Source of the DNA: Epiperipatus broadwayi | Lineage: Eukaryota > Onychophora > Udeonychophora > Euonychophora > Peripatidae | DNA: 64,000 nt | Direction of reading: 5' to 3' | Assembly: GCA_028023455.1 (NCBI GenBank) | Contig: JAQFVV010000519.1 | Span: 23,501-87,500, forward strand | Shown: one piece after another, positions 1 to 12,800 of the stretch | Layout: each line of letters starts with the position of its first letter | Numbering within the stretch: position 1 is the first letter of the stretch | Notes under the pieces: generated by a model | Database searches by the model: none | What the model saw: the letters and a program-made list of their open reading frames with translations, nothing else | What the model was told of the DNA's origin: nothing | Position numbers and translations under genes: made by a program

Positions 1-599
<599 letters not shown>

Positions 600-699
600 G
601 AAAATTCAATAAGAATGATTTAACGAACTCGAATCTAACTGGCGAAATTATATTTACATTATATATATATTTATTCAAAACTGCCTAACACTTTACTAG

Positions 700-838
700 T
701 AAAAATAAAAATGCAAAACCGTAAAACAATACAATACTAGATTAAATTCAAAATTTTATCATAGTTGTGTAAGGATTTTGGTAAAATTTTGGATTTAATC
801 TAATATTGTATTGTTTTATGTTTTTGCATTTTTATATA
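700..838. repeat. Inverted repeat (hairpin)
   Basis: The arm at about 703-760 is nearly the reverse complement of about 780-838. Both contain the block GCAAAA..AAACAATACAAT and its complement. The spacer is about 20 bases. It lies directly beside the foldback at 841-981. Confidence 0.75.
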
Positions 839-840
839 TA

Positions 841-981
841 TAAACAACATATTTTGCGAGTTCATCCATGTTAAAAATTTTTTAAATATTAATATTCCAG
901 CTTGTGTGACCAAGTCGAAAGTCGGAATATTAATATTTAAAATTTTTTTAACATGGATGAACCCGCAAAAAATGTCGTTTA
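841..981. repeat. Small foldback element with hammerhead-like centre
   Basis: Arms of about 58 bp contain GTTCATCCATGTTAAAAA and its reverse complement. They flank a central CTTGTGTGACCAAGTCGAAA (901-920). The same centre recurs at 43771 and 49883, and the arm sequence recurs at 49830-49870 as the terminal part of a Penelope-like element. It is therefore probably a PLE-end derivative rather than an independent DNA transposon. Confidence 0.7.
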
Positions 982-1436
982 TATATGCAACCCGTGAAAA
1001 TCTTCGTTTCAACATATATATATATAATGATACGAAGATTTTCTTCCCTTCTATGTGTATTGAATGGATTATGTCCCATACATTAGGGGTCAGATTGACC
1101 TTAGGTCAACATGGGTGTGACAAGAATCTCAGCCTCAGGGTGGCCTTTGAGAATTCCATCATCAGTTTTCAATTGGATGGACAGTTGAAGAGTTTGTATG
1201 TGGAGTAGATTGAGGCCTATCGATTAAAGTATGAGGTTTGGCTATCTTAATATATATCTGAGCACTTATAGCATATATGTGTAGAGATGGTAATCTGGAA
1301 CAACTAATGATTGCTGGTTTAGCATGAGATACTTATATTGGTGATTATTTATATTTTCAACAAATATGTGTTAGAGTGTATCAGTGTTATGAGATAGTGT
1401 GGAGAGTGGTGGGTCATATGAAATTCTGTGCTCATA

Positions 1437-1472
<36 letters not shown>

Positions 1473-3145
1473 TATATATATAAATCATATATATATATAT
1501 ATATATATATGATTGAATTTATTAACTTATCTGATTACATTTACTAACTGACCATGTATTTTTATTAAGATGTATTATACTATTAACATTTTCACATTCT
1601 CATTACATTCTAATTAAAAATTATAAACATTATTATTATGATTTCTCTTCATATTTATTTACTGTATCTTTATCCTAGTGATTACATATTCAAGCAGCAA
1701 GGTATAATATTATTGATAGATTAACCATCATTGATACCTGTCATCATATTGAGGTTACATGGACACAACACCATCCATTTTTCCTGATCACATCGCCTCT
1801 TCATACATCTGGGACAACACTCATCATACATGGCACATTATTTGTTTTGATGTGAGCCTCAGGTGTAATCTAACCATATAAACTTTATATACCTATCATG
1901 CCTGGTCAAAAGACAACTGAGCACTGCACTTGAACCTAATCCAGGTTAGCTTCAACATATTGAGCAAGTGAACCAGCACATTACTGATGAATACATGTGA
2001 ATAATTATAATCTTATAATCTTGATGACATTGTTAAAGGAAAGATGTTATACCAAAACTACAATTAAATAAACACTTTTTATTCTTACACACACACAAAT
2101 AATCAATTAAATAAATATTGAATATAATGAAATAAAATATAAATAATGATAAAATATTTATCAGCATTTAAATATCATTACCAACCTTTATTTTCATATT
2201 TCATTTTTTCTTAAAAATGTCTATATATCTAATTTAAAATCAGAATGTTATATTTACCTTAGCATTTTTATCAGGGAGAGGACATCCTTTTTTGCAGTCA
2301 GTATATTTCATTTCATTACTGATTCTTCTCATAGCTGGCCATAGTTCTTCAGTGATTACTTCCCTTGTTTTCTTTCCATGCTTCTGACTGACAGTTGGAG
2401 TGAAAATATGTGGCAGAGTCTATACTATGGTCAAGGTACTGATCACAAATGGGAGAATTTGATAGTCCCAAGAACAGGAGCACTAAGTTCAGATGAAAAT
2501 ACTAAAGTTTTTTTAGCAATGCATGTCATTGCTTTCACAGTATTTAATTTTAGATTTTACACAGTTAAAAATAACTGATTCTCTGAGTATCTTGTTGTCT
2601 ATATGACACACAAAATTGGAGTAATAATAATTATACCAATAGACAAGCCCCCACTTTTATATCAATCTCTCCTATTGCCCACTTTATCATATTTTAAGGT
2701 TTTTTTTTTAAATTAAACTTACATTAATATATCTAATCTTTCTTATACACATCTATTATGTCACTGGCCAGGAATCTTTCCAAAATTTAAGTCCATCCCT
2801 GCCAATGAGGTAGTTTAAAAGATTACCTTCATTAATTAATTTTACGGTTTATTGAAAATTTTATTTAAAATCTTTTATCATGTCTTTTCTTTTTTGTTCT
2901 CATTACAGTTTTTCAATGATGAAAAGAATTGAGAGGGTTTAGAATCTTTATCTAACATGTTTCTCTTTCCCCACACTTTTTATTAATAAAAACAAATCTT
3001 TAAACTATTTTTTCTTTTATCTTCATAATTTAATTTTTTAAATTATTAAAACATATGTAACTCATATACTTATGCATGTTTTACAACATATACACTGTGA
3101 GCATTATATATATATATATATATATATCATATTATTATTATTATT
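982..3145. other. Non-coding AT-rich region
   Basis: It contains short (TA)n arrays at about 1442-1512 and 3104-3127. A 66-residue frame at 2378-2578 shows no recognisable domain and is not called. No RNA gene or promoter was recognised. Confidence 0.45.
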
Positions 3146-3289
3146 TGCAAGATATTCCATGTAGTAAAAAAGCTAAATGCTGACGTTTCAGTACAATATC
3201 AAGTACCTTCCTCATAGTGTCCTCTTTCTCAAACCAGATTGTACTGAAACGTCAGCATTTAGCTTTTTCACTATACGGGATATCCCACA
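3146..3289. repeat. Foldback element with GAAACGTC in both arms
   Basis: Left arm (about 3146-3195) and right arm (about 3239-3289) are inverted copies containing GCTAAATGCTGACGTTTCAG and its complement. The spacer is about 43 bases. Outside both arms lie TAA/ATT trinucleotide arrays. GAAACGTC, the shape of a hammerhead GAAA plus minimal stem III and cleavage triplet, occurs outward on both strands (3246-3253 plus; 3182-3189 minus). Confidence 0.7.
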
Positions 3290-3290
<1 letters not shown>

Positions 3291-3378
<88 letters not shown>

Positions 3379-3388
3379 TAATAATAAT
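3291..3388. repeat. (TAA)n microsatellite
   Basis: About 90 bp of TAA repeat ending with a short AAT variant. It abuts the right arm of the foldback at 3146-3289. Confidence 0.95.
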
Positions 3389-3419
3389 ATGCCATCTTTT
3401 ATCCATGAAAATATTAGAA

Positions 3420-3466
3420 TATATATATATATATATATGCCATCTTATATCCCATGAATATATATA

Positions 3467-3506
<40 letters not shown>
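3420..3506. repeat. (TA)n arrays with a duplicated flank
   Basis: Two (TA)n arrays follow near-copies of the flank ATGCCATCTT..ATCC(C)ATGAA..TAGAA (about 3390 and 3438). Confidence 0.85.
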
Positions 3507-3509
<3 letters not shown>

Positions 3510-3596
3510 AGATATCAAAATTCTCTGCTACTACATATTGGATTGGTTTGAACTCTTTAAATTTTCAACATAAATTTGTGTAAGTTTGTACAGTAG

Positions 3597-3597
<1 letters not shown>

Positions 3598-3680
<83 letters not shown>
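3598..3680. repeat. (TA)n microsatellite
   Basis: About 80 bp of uninterrupted TA dinucleotide repeat. Confidence 0.97.
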
Positions 3681-3681
<1 letters not shown>

Positions 3682-4803
3682 CAAAAAAGCAAATCCTGTA
3701 TAATGGGACATTACTTTTATAAGGTTGTATTTACAAAAATGTAATACAGAGAGCATATCAATAGCTCAAACAAACTTTCAGTTGATAAGTGTGGTAATCC
3801 AGAACATTCCTATCTCCTGATCAATTGGTTTCAAGTGTATGGCTTATCTCAGTGAACATCTAGAATATTCAGACACTAGATTTAAACTATCCACTCAAAA
3901 CCCAGCACTTATTTCATATGTAATATTTAAGTAGAAACTCTGAAGTATTTGGAAATGAAAATGTCTTTTACTCCAACTATCTAACTTACATAGCTATATG
4001 GAACTGAACCAAATTCAGATTGACCATATATTAATAGTCTCAGCATAGCCATAGCCTTAAAGGTAAAATTATAGTAATAAAAAAGTATGTCATATATAAT
4101 GTTGCATTACTTTTGTAAGCTTATATTTAGAAAAATGTAATACAGAGAGCATACCCATAGCTCAAACAAGCACTTAATTGATAAGTGTGGTAAGAGAAAA
4201 TATTTTAGATCTAGTGTATAAATGTTCTAGCTGTTCACTGGAGTTAGCCATAAGCTCAAAACCAATTGGTCAGGAGATAGAAGTGTTCCAGATAGAAATT
4301 TGAAATATTTTCTCTTACTACACTTATAAATTAACAGCTTGTTCAATCTATTGGTATGCTCTCTGTATTACATTTTTTTTTTTGTAAATACAAGCTTATA
4401 AAAGTAATGTCATGTTATATATGATTTGCTTTTTTCTTTATTATTATAATTTTACCTTTAAGTTTTTGGCTATGTTGAACTATTAATAATATATGGTAGA
4501 TCTGAATTTGGTTCAGTGCCACGTAGCTATTTAAGTTAGATAGCTGGAGTAAAAGACACTTTCATGTCCAACACTTCACAGTTTCTACTTAAATATTACA
4601 TATGAAATAAGTGCTGGGTTTTGAGTTGATATATTAGATCTAGTATCTGAATCTTTTAGCTCTTCACTGAAGTGAGCCATAATCTCGAAACCAATTTGTC
4701 TGGAGATAGAATGTTCTGGATAGAGATTTTAAATATTTTCTCTTTCTTACCACCCTTATCAATTAAGATTGTGTTTGAGTTACTGGTACACTCTCTGTAT
4801 TAT
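3681..4803. repeat. Nested palindromic (foldback) repeat, about 1.1 kb
   Basis: About 3740-4075 is the reverse complement of about 4440-4800, sharing the blocks AATACAGAGAGCATA, AACCAATTGGTC, ATTACATATGAAATAAGTGC and CTGAATTTGGTTCAG. The centre (about 4087-4435) is itself a shorter inverted repeat of the outer part. A single partial copy lies at 53785-53935. There is no open frame, so it is best read as a non-autonomous foldback or MITE-like family. Confidence 0.75.
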
Positions 4804-4816
4804 ATATATATATATA

Positions 4817-5008
4817 TATTAAGCAATTAAAGCATCCCACATGATTAAAAAATCCAGTACTGCCCTCTGTGAACTAATATATAAATACATTAGAGTTCAT
4901 ATTTCAAAATAACCAGATCAAAATGGTATCCTAATGTATTTGTATATTAGTTCACAGAGGGCAGTACTGGATTTCTTAATCATGTGGGATGATTTAATTG
5001 CTTAATAT
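4817..5008. repeat. Foldback repeat, about 190 bp
   Basis: Arms 4817-4892 and 4930-5008 are near-perfect inverted copies containing GAGGGCAGTACTGGATTT and its complement. The spacer is about 37 bases. High arm identity suggests a fairly young or gene-converted palindrome. Non-coding. Confidence 0.8.
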
Positions 5009-5045
5009 TTGTATATTTATTTCAGTATAGGTTATGCACTGGGAT

Positions 5046-5049
<4 letters not shown>

Positions 5050-5098
<49 letters not shown>
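5050..5098. repeat. (TA)n microsatellite
   Basis: About 48 bp of TA repeat. Confidence 0.95.
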
Positions 5099-5099
<1 letters not shown>

Positions 5100-5679
5100 T
5101 TTTTCATTGTATGAAATGCTAGTTTTATAAAAATATTTACTAACAACACACTATTTTTTTCTATGCAGTAATTTCTATCTAACCTATTTACTAATATAGA
5201 TAATACTGAGAATAAAATGTGTATTGAATAATATACAACACCATAGTGCCTTCTCATATGATATTTGAAATTATTGAGAGTTGGAAAGATGCTTACATTA
5301 TGCAAAATCCACTCATCCAAACATATTTTCATTTTTTTATTTCTTTTTTAATATGTATCATTCCATAATTACTTTTATGTTTATATTTTGTTTGTTCTTT
5401 TTAGCTATTGATTTAATTTTTACTCTTATTCTATATTATGATTTACCTGCCTCTATTAAAAGGGTTTTATAATAATAATGAGTCTTTTGATAATAACATG
5501 AATTGTCTAGTTGATAGAAGAAATGATCCACTGAAACATTAAATAAAAAATAATATAAATGTACCCAGGTGTTCCAAGGAAATTGAAAAATTATCATTTT
5601 AATATATATATAATACAGATGAAATATTTATTTAAAAAACTATTGTTTTAACAATAAATAATAAATATAATGTTAATTT

Positions 5680-6670
5680 ACCATTATATATAGTCTTTCA
5701 ATCTGCAGAAGTATTTTTGGTTAATTCCTTCACCTGCCTCAACTATAGTTAAATTCAAAAAACAAAAACGGAAGCAAACCTCATCAAAAGAAATCCCATG
5801 AATCTCAAATTGTAATGTTATCATCTTGTCTATTAACTCATCAATTTATTTCTATTTATTAAAATTGCCTTTTTATTTTTTTTATTATGATTTCTTTCTT
5901 CAGGAAGAATCATAACAGTTTCAATATAAATCTGAAATATATATTTATGTTACCTTTTATGATCCAAGAAAACTGACGCTGTCATTAAATCACTATTATT
6001 TTTTAATTTTCACATGCTTATATAACAATTCATGCTCATTTAATTTTTTTTTTCAATATTGCACATTCATTTACCTATATATGACAACATACATTCACAG
6101 AAAATTGATACACAACATTAGTTTTCTTCTTGACAAATATGACATTTTATAATTACTTTTCTGCATGATGGGTATGACGTTTTTAGAATTCTAAAAATGT
6201 CATTCCTGCCAAGAAGACAAGAAATGTTGTGTATCAATATTTTTGTGGATGTATGTTATCATATATAGATGAATTGCAATGCAGTATTGACATAAAATAA
6301 AAGAACTGTGAATTGTTATACAAGTGTGTGAAAAGTAAAAATAATAGATTTAATGACTGCTTCAGTTTTCTTGGATCATGAAAAAACATGTAAATATAAA
6401 TTTAATTTTGATATTGAAAATGTTAAGATTCTTCATCGACAGAGAGAGAAACCATATTAAAATAAAATTGAGAACGCAATTTTAATAAATATAAATAAAA
6501 TTAATATATTTAATAGACAAGCTGCTAAGACTAAAATTTGAGATTCATGGCATTTGAGTTAATGATGTTTGCTTATGTTTTTTTTTTGTTTTAATTTAAA
6601 GATAGTTGAGGAACATTAAGAAATTAACTAAAAGCACTTCTTCAGATTGAAAGACTGTATGTTATGATGG
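5680..6670. repeat. Long foldback element, about 1 kb
   Basis: Two arms of nearly 480 bp are inverted copies through most of their length. Outer ends are GTCTTTCAATCTGCAGAAGT and, inverted, ACTTCTTCAGATTGAAAGAC. Inner blocks such as TTGATACACAACATT are mirrored, with the apex at about 6165-6200. There is no long open frame. The termini match those of the short foldback at 15303-15469, so the two belong to one family. Confidence 0.78.
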
Positions 6671-7918
6671 GTACTTACAACACCCCATCAATAACCAACA
6701 CATACCATAACATTCAATCCAAATTCAAGCCCATGATATTAAATGCTATTTAATTAATAAAAGAATCAAGTAATGTTAGAGCACATATACTTATATTAAT
6801 TAATTATCAGAACCTAATATTTAATGTCAAACCTAAATAAACCTTAAAACACATTGTTTGATGTATTTTTCTGTCGTTTAATTCTAGTAAGTTATATTCT
6901 TTTTACACATATAAAGATCATTACTTGCATGTACATAATTTACTGTACACATTCTCATTAATAGACATTTATTCATGTTACAGATTTGATGAATTTGATG
7001 ATACAAACATTCCCTGAGTCTGAGAATCATATATATTTCCATGAGTTCGAAATTAGGAAGTAAACTACAATATGTAGGTGAAAAACTAAGGGTAGAATCA
7101 GCAGTTGTTTAAATCTTCCACTGCTCCCTTAGGTATGAAATTAATGATCGAAGTTATGCATGAAGATAAATAATAAATATACATCCATTCTCCATCTTCG
7201 TGTATAATGTGGTAGACTATCCCATTACATGTGGCACTTCCAATCTTAAGGAATGAATTAGATATTTTCAAATTACACTTTTCAAAACAATTAGTACCTA
7301 TGAGTATCATATGAAATTAATAATGCTTGAGCTTGAAAATTGTATATCCGTTACACCCTCTATCATACATACAAAATATATTGATTGATTAATATGATTG
7401 TCTATTAATACTCAATTTCACAGCTTAAACATAAACATAATTTAAATTCATTTGGATATGAGGAGTTGAATTTGACTACAGAAAGATACTAATAATTTAA
7501 AATACACTTGGGTCTTTTTTGTGCCGATTTTTTTAATGCGATTTTGAAATTTTGTTATTCATATTCCTTCTTAATATCTTTTTATGCAGTTTTCTTTTAT
7601 GCGATAAAAAAATTAATATTTCACTTAAAATCAGGATTTCCCCATTTTATATACACATATTAAATTTTACATACTTTAAATGCCTGTTGGAAAAAGATTT
7701 GGCATAAATTTAAATACTGTAAAAGATTTAGAAAAAGATAATGAAACAGGTGTGGAACCTGTTCGTTTCACAGCAAAAATGATGCGAGAAAGTCTTCAAC
7801 TTTCTAATTAATTTGAAAATTATTTTCTTGTTAATAATGACACGAATTATGAACTAAATTTCAACAAGAGCTAAACAGTTGTATGTCTGTGTTATATATG
7901 TTTATGTTTATCATTTTC
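6671..7918. other. Non-coding AT-rich region
   Basis: No recognised gene. A 43-codon frame at 7680-7811 (plus) starts MPVGKRFG and contains a coding-like patch ETGVEPVRFTAKMMRESLQ. This could be a transposase remnant, but I do not recognise it. Confidence 0.35.
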
Positions 7919-8120
7919 TTTTATACACATATATACATGGAGAAACATTTAGACAGAAAAACGTTACAAGTAAAAATATTTAAGAATTTTCAATTTCTAT
8001 TTAAAAAGAGTATATCTTTAATAAACATAAAAAGAATATATCTTTAAAAGTTTTTAAACATTTTTCCTTCTAACTTTTTTTCTGTCTAAAAGTTTCTCCA
8101 TGCATATATGTGTATAAAAA
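7919..8120. repeat. Short foldback (MITE-like) repeat
   Basis: The left end TTATACACATATATACATGG, with the following AGAAACATTTAGACAGAAAA, is mirrored by TTTTCTGTCTAAAAGTTTCT and CCATGCATATATGTGTATAA at the right end. The length is about 200 bp and it is non-coding. Confidence 0.75.
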
Positions 8121-8969
8121 AAAAATTAACCATTAGTCGTCGTGGAAATGCATTCTCTAACACTTATACATAGAAGTCTGGATACAGCGAGCTTCATAAA
8201 CAATTATTAAAATGATCGTCGTCACAAAGTTTTATTACTTATTACATTGTCTACAGAAAACCATTAACACATCATGAGACTGAAGTTGACACTAATTGTA
8301 TTTCCTCTTGTGATGAATCTGATGTCTTACCAGTTCACAAACGAACCGCATATTGTCAAATAGAGATAATGTTTAAAATATGTATGAAAAAAATCTAAAA
8401 TAAATCACACATAAAACATATTGTTTTGAATAAAATTAAATAGTTAATAAAAAGTTTGTCTTGTATCAATTTTTTTTCAAATATTTACCAATATTTATTA
8501 AATATTGTTTTAAAAAAATTTGATTTTTTTGTTCTGCATTTAATTCTATGAAAATTTTCTGTGTTTTTTTTTTGTTTTAATTTCTGATGGAATTTGCATT
8601 TTTTAAATATATTTGATAAACACTATGTATCATTAGGAATGAGATATTATCTGATATTGTTCATCACTTAGTTGTAACATGTTCCATGGCTTTTTAGAAA
8701 CAAATTATTATACCTATTTTTTAATATTGTTCAACTATTTTATGGTAAATTTATGTGAGGTTTCATTCTATATTGACAACAATTATTCCAACCTCTTATT
8801 GCTATTTCTGCCTATTCTATGTGCATTAGCAAGAAAACACTTTTAATATATAAATCAGTAGATGAATATGAATGATGTCATTGTAGGAGTAATTTATTTT
8901 AAAAATAATAATATTAATAATGGTAGAAAATTTAGTACAGCTATATTAATATATTTTTAAAATGTGCAG
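8121..8969. other. Intron sequence upstream of the first visible lectin exon
   Basis: AT-rich. I looked here for the missing first half of CTLD 1 (WIGL and HLVSI motifs) and did not find it. Confidence 0.4.
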
Positions 8970-9076
8970 ATGGAGTGATGGAACTGAAGTACAATATACT
9001 AATTGGAATATAGATGAGCCAGATGTAGGTCCTCAGAAAGGGAATGAAGCTTGTGTTAAATTGTACACTTCTACTG
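8970..9076 (+). CDS. C-type lectin gene, exon a (second half of CTLD 1)
   Basis: This internal exon encodes the calcium-site half of a C-type lectin domain. It reads WSDGT, then YTNWN, then an EPD triplet at the place of the usual EPN/QPD sugar-specificity motif, then EACVKLYTSTG with the third conserved Cys. The acceptor is a CAG at 8967-8969 and the donor is G|GTTTGT at 9077. The exon enters in phase 2 (its first base completes a codon) and leaves in phase 1. The phase-1 end joins exactly to the exon at 23815, giving ...TSTG|LWANNNC, the normal CTLD continuation. Family knowledge: such proteins bind glycans extracellularly, often with Ca2+. EPD is not a standard EPN or QPD motif, so specificity is open. 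The preceding exon was not found in the window. Confidence 0.82.
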
Positions 9077-9243
9077 GTTTGTAGATTTTTATTTTATGAC
9101 TTTTTTTTTTCATTAATATAAAACTTTTTATTGTATTAATTTTAATCCAAATCAATGAAACTAATAGTTAGAAAATAATTCAATTTTCAGTGCAAACACA
9201 TTTCTTGTAGTTGTGTTTGAAGTAAAATTGAAAATACTTTTAG

Positions 9244-9245
<2 letters not shown>

Positions 9246-9284
<39 letters not shown>
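9246..9284. repeat. (TA)n microsatellite at the PLE-A end
   Basis: About 38 bp of TA repeat directly adjoining the left terminus of the Penelope-like element. Confidence 0.9.
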
Positions 9285-9286
<2 letters not shown>

Positions 9287-9301
9287 CAAAAAATACTTAT
9301 A

Positions 9302-9355
9302 TGTTCAAGAAATGGTTTAATATTTCAACCAGCGAACTGATTTTCATTAGAAAGA
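9302..9355 (-). ncRNA. Hammerhead-ribozyme-like motif, PLE-A 3' repeat
   Basis: Minus strand: CTAATGA box (canonical CUGANGA), then a 6-bp stem AATCAG/CTGGTT closed by a TTCG loop, then GAAA and ATATT. ATAT can form the minimal self-paired stem III seen in hammerheads of Penelope-like elements, with T at the cleavage position. One core base differs from consensus, so this copy is probably weak or dead. Confidence 0.45.
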
Positions 9356-9899
9356 AAGAAATATATATAGTAAAATGACGATATTCAAAAATTACAGATT
9401 TTATAAAATATTACAAATGGAACAAAAAAATCCCAATTGGTCACAAAAACTTACACCAGATATTAAACCAACCAATAACAAATTAATTACAATGTATACT
9501 TAAAACAAACAAACAAAAATACTACATTTTGTACAGATCGAACTTAATTACAAAAATGGTCTATGCTCATTATTAATATTTTCTTAAAGCTAAAATACTT
9601 ATACATATAAATCAAAAATCAAAGTTATTGCAAAATACAATAATTATTAATAATAATTAATTATTTATCTATTTACCTATTAAACACTAATAAAACCTTC
9701 ATATAAAATGTTTTGCATAAAAAAATTTTATATAAGAAAACTCTCACAAATAAAAAACTTTATATACAAAAAAAATAAAAAAATTATAACAAAATTTTTA
9801 AGAGACTAGGTAACTTAAAGATGTAATAGATGTAATAGGCCCTATGTTTAAATTCATTCATTGTGGGTGTAAGGTCATTAATTTAAAATATAAAAATTC

Positions 9900-12800
9900 C
9901 CCTTTTGTTTCCTGTCTCTTGTAGAAGAAAAACCCTTCTATAAAATTACTACTCTTAAATCTTCAATTGAATGATTTGGTAAATTAAAGTGTTTTGATAC
10001 CGGTCTGTCTTCATTCTTATGCAAACTGTCAAATCTATGATTAGTCATTCTGACATGCAAACTGTTGCTCACTCAACTATATAGTGGTTTAAATATCTAC
10101 TACACTCTATCAGATATATCAAATTTTCACTTTTACATATAACATTATTAGTAATATACTATTTAAAATTATGATTCCTAGTACTTAGGACCACTTTTGG
10201 CACAACAATATGTTTACATGTAAAATATATTTTTCCTGACATGGATAACATCCTTTTTTCTGTACAGAACTTCTAATAAAATTTGTTTTGACAAGTAAAT
10301 CTTTAAGTGACCTTTATTTTCTATGTACAACCTTAGGTGGATGGAAAAATAGATTTTAAATAATCTGTAGAATGTAGTATGTTGATCTGTTTTTTTTTTT
10401 TTTTTTTTTCAATATGCGGTTAATATTAGGTAAATTGATATTGAACTAATGGTCGAATATTTACCTGTTTTTTTTTTTACTCTTTTAGGTAAAAGAAGTT
10501 CCTTCCTTTCAATTACAGTTCTCATTACTGCATCATCCAACAATGTCTTAGGATATCTCATATTCACCAATATATTATACAAAATACTATTATTTTGCTG
10601 GAAAAGTTTTTCATTATTACAAATCCTCCTCATTCTTAAAAATTGACCATAGGAAATATTAGCTTTAAATGTATAGGATGGTTACTATAAAAATGTAGAT
10701 AGTAGTTGTTATCAATGGGCTTTCTATACACAGTAGTGGTAATAACTCTAATAGTGTAAGTATCTTCCACATCAAGAAAATGAGCAATTGATTTTGAAAA
10801 ATTCATTGTAAAATAATATTTTTATTAAAATAATTTAAATAACTTAAAAAATTATAAAATTCAACTTCATTATGTGGCCATATCTCAGTCTAACATTTTC
10901 AAGCATAGAGGATTCCAGTTTTGCCATCAAATATTCACATAACTTAGTACCATTTTTGTACCCATTGCAGTATCTTGTTTCTGTAAATAGTATCCAGAAT
11001 CAAAAGTGAAAAAAAAATTTCTTAAAACTAAATATATTAATTCAATCATAGTAGCAATAAGACAATGATCATACTTTCTATCTGGTAGAACACATTTAAT
11101 AGCTTCAAATCCATCATCATGAGGGATATTGTTGTACAGTGATACAATACCCAAAATAACCAAAAAACAATAATCTGGCAATACAGATTTAATATTCTCT
11201 AACACACAAAAATGAGTTGTATCTTTAACATAGGAACTAAATGACGGTGAAATAAGTTTAGTAAAATTATCAACTTACTCTGTAATATTTTTTGTAGGTC
11301 TACGAATACTAGATACAAAAGGTCTACCCAGACAACCTGGTTTATGGATCTTTGGCAAAATGCAAAAACTACTAGGATGAATTCTGCTTTGTATTAAAAA
11401 TTATATACATTATTATCTATAAGACTTCTAATTTTCATATATTTTAAACTAAAAAGTATACCCTTGAATAATGTATTTACAATGGTTAGTGAAATAGGCT
11501 CATAATTTTTTTTAACATTTAAAAGCTCCAGAGCTTTTTTAACATATTCATCTTTGTTTATAATCAATATCGATCCACCTTTTTCAGCTGTTTTTATAAT
11601 AATGTCCTTTCTTTTTACTAAATTACTTAATGCATACTTCTCTTTTAATTTTAAATTACTCTTATTTTTTCTACGTTGTTTAAGTCTAATTTCATTAATT
11701 ATATCCTGATATACATTATCAATGCATGTATACACATTATTTTGATGTGTTGGCGTTTAACCTAGATCGTAACTTCCCAATACCATCACACTTTTTGTTA
11801 CCAATTTTTTTTAATATGAGTCTCCTTGAAAAATTAACTAACTCCTGATGAATTTTAAATTCATTTTTTAATAAAATTATTGAACTGTAGGGCAAAAAGA
11901 TAAACCCTTATTTAAGAGAGAGCATTCTGCTCACTAAGATTAAACATAGTTATATTAATCACATTATTTTTCTTATTCGCTAAACATAAAAAAAATAACT
12001 ACTAAAAATGTTGTTAGTGCAATTAGAAGAATATGTAACTCCATGAATGAATACTAAATCAACACCACTATCCAAAACGAAGACTAACCTTTTAGCACAA
12101 TCTAATGAATGTGGAATTTTTATAAATGATTGATCAATATCAGTTCTTATATTAACAATTACTGGCAACATATCCAATGTAGAATTCATCTGACACAATA
12201 TGATTATCAGATGTCATACAATTGACTAGTATTTCCGACTGATTAGCAACTATATCAAGTTGTGGTTCATTAGAAAAATCACCCATAACTTAAAATCAAT
12301 GATTCATTTTATTAGGAAATTTTTTCACCAATAACCCCTCTCTTTCACCTATATCAATTAAATTACAACTGCCACAATATACAATTTATTTTTCAATTAA
12401 TTTAAGTCTTACCAAAAAATAATCTTTCAAAATATGTATTAGTGAAACAGATACTATGTAATAGTACTATCCCATTTAATTGCATGTTACCTAAGAAATT
12501 GGTCTAAGTTAGCGTTAATTTTTATTCTGAGGCCTTTAGGAATTACGCTATTGTCAATAAAATATGCATAATTACTAATATGTTTTTTATATGTAACTAA
12601 TTTATCATATAATGTCCTCAGTTTAAGAAATGATTTTACTTGCAATGTCTGTCAATTTGTTTAAACTTGTTTATTATTTAGACGTCTAGATGAACGTTTA
12701 GGGATTGCCCCGGTATTAATTAATTTTAGACTGCTAGATATACTATTAAATGCAGTGTCAATTACTAATCCATTATCTATTTGGTTAACTACGTCTACCT

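Noticed and set aside
2378-2578. 66-residue frame MLLTDSW...
   Set aside because: No domain, no splice context, and no match to CTLD motifs.
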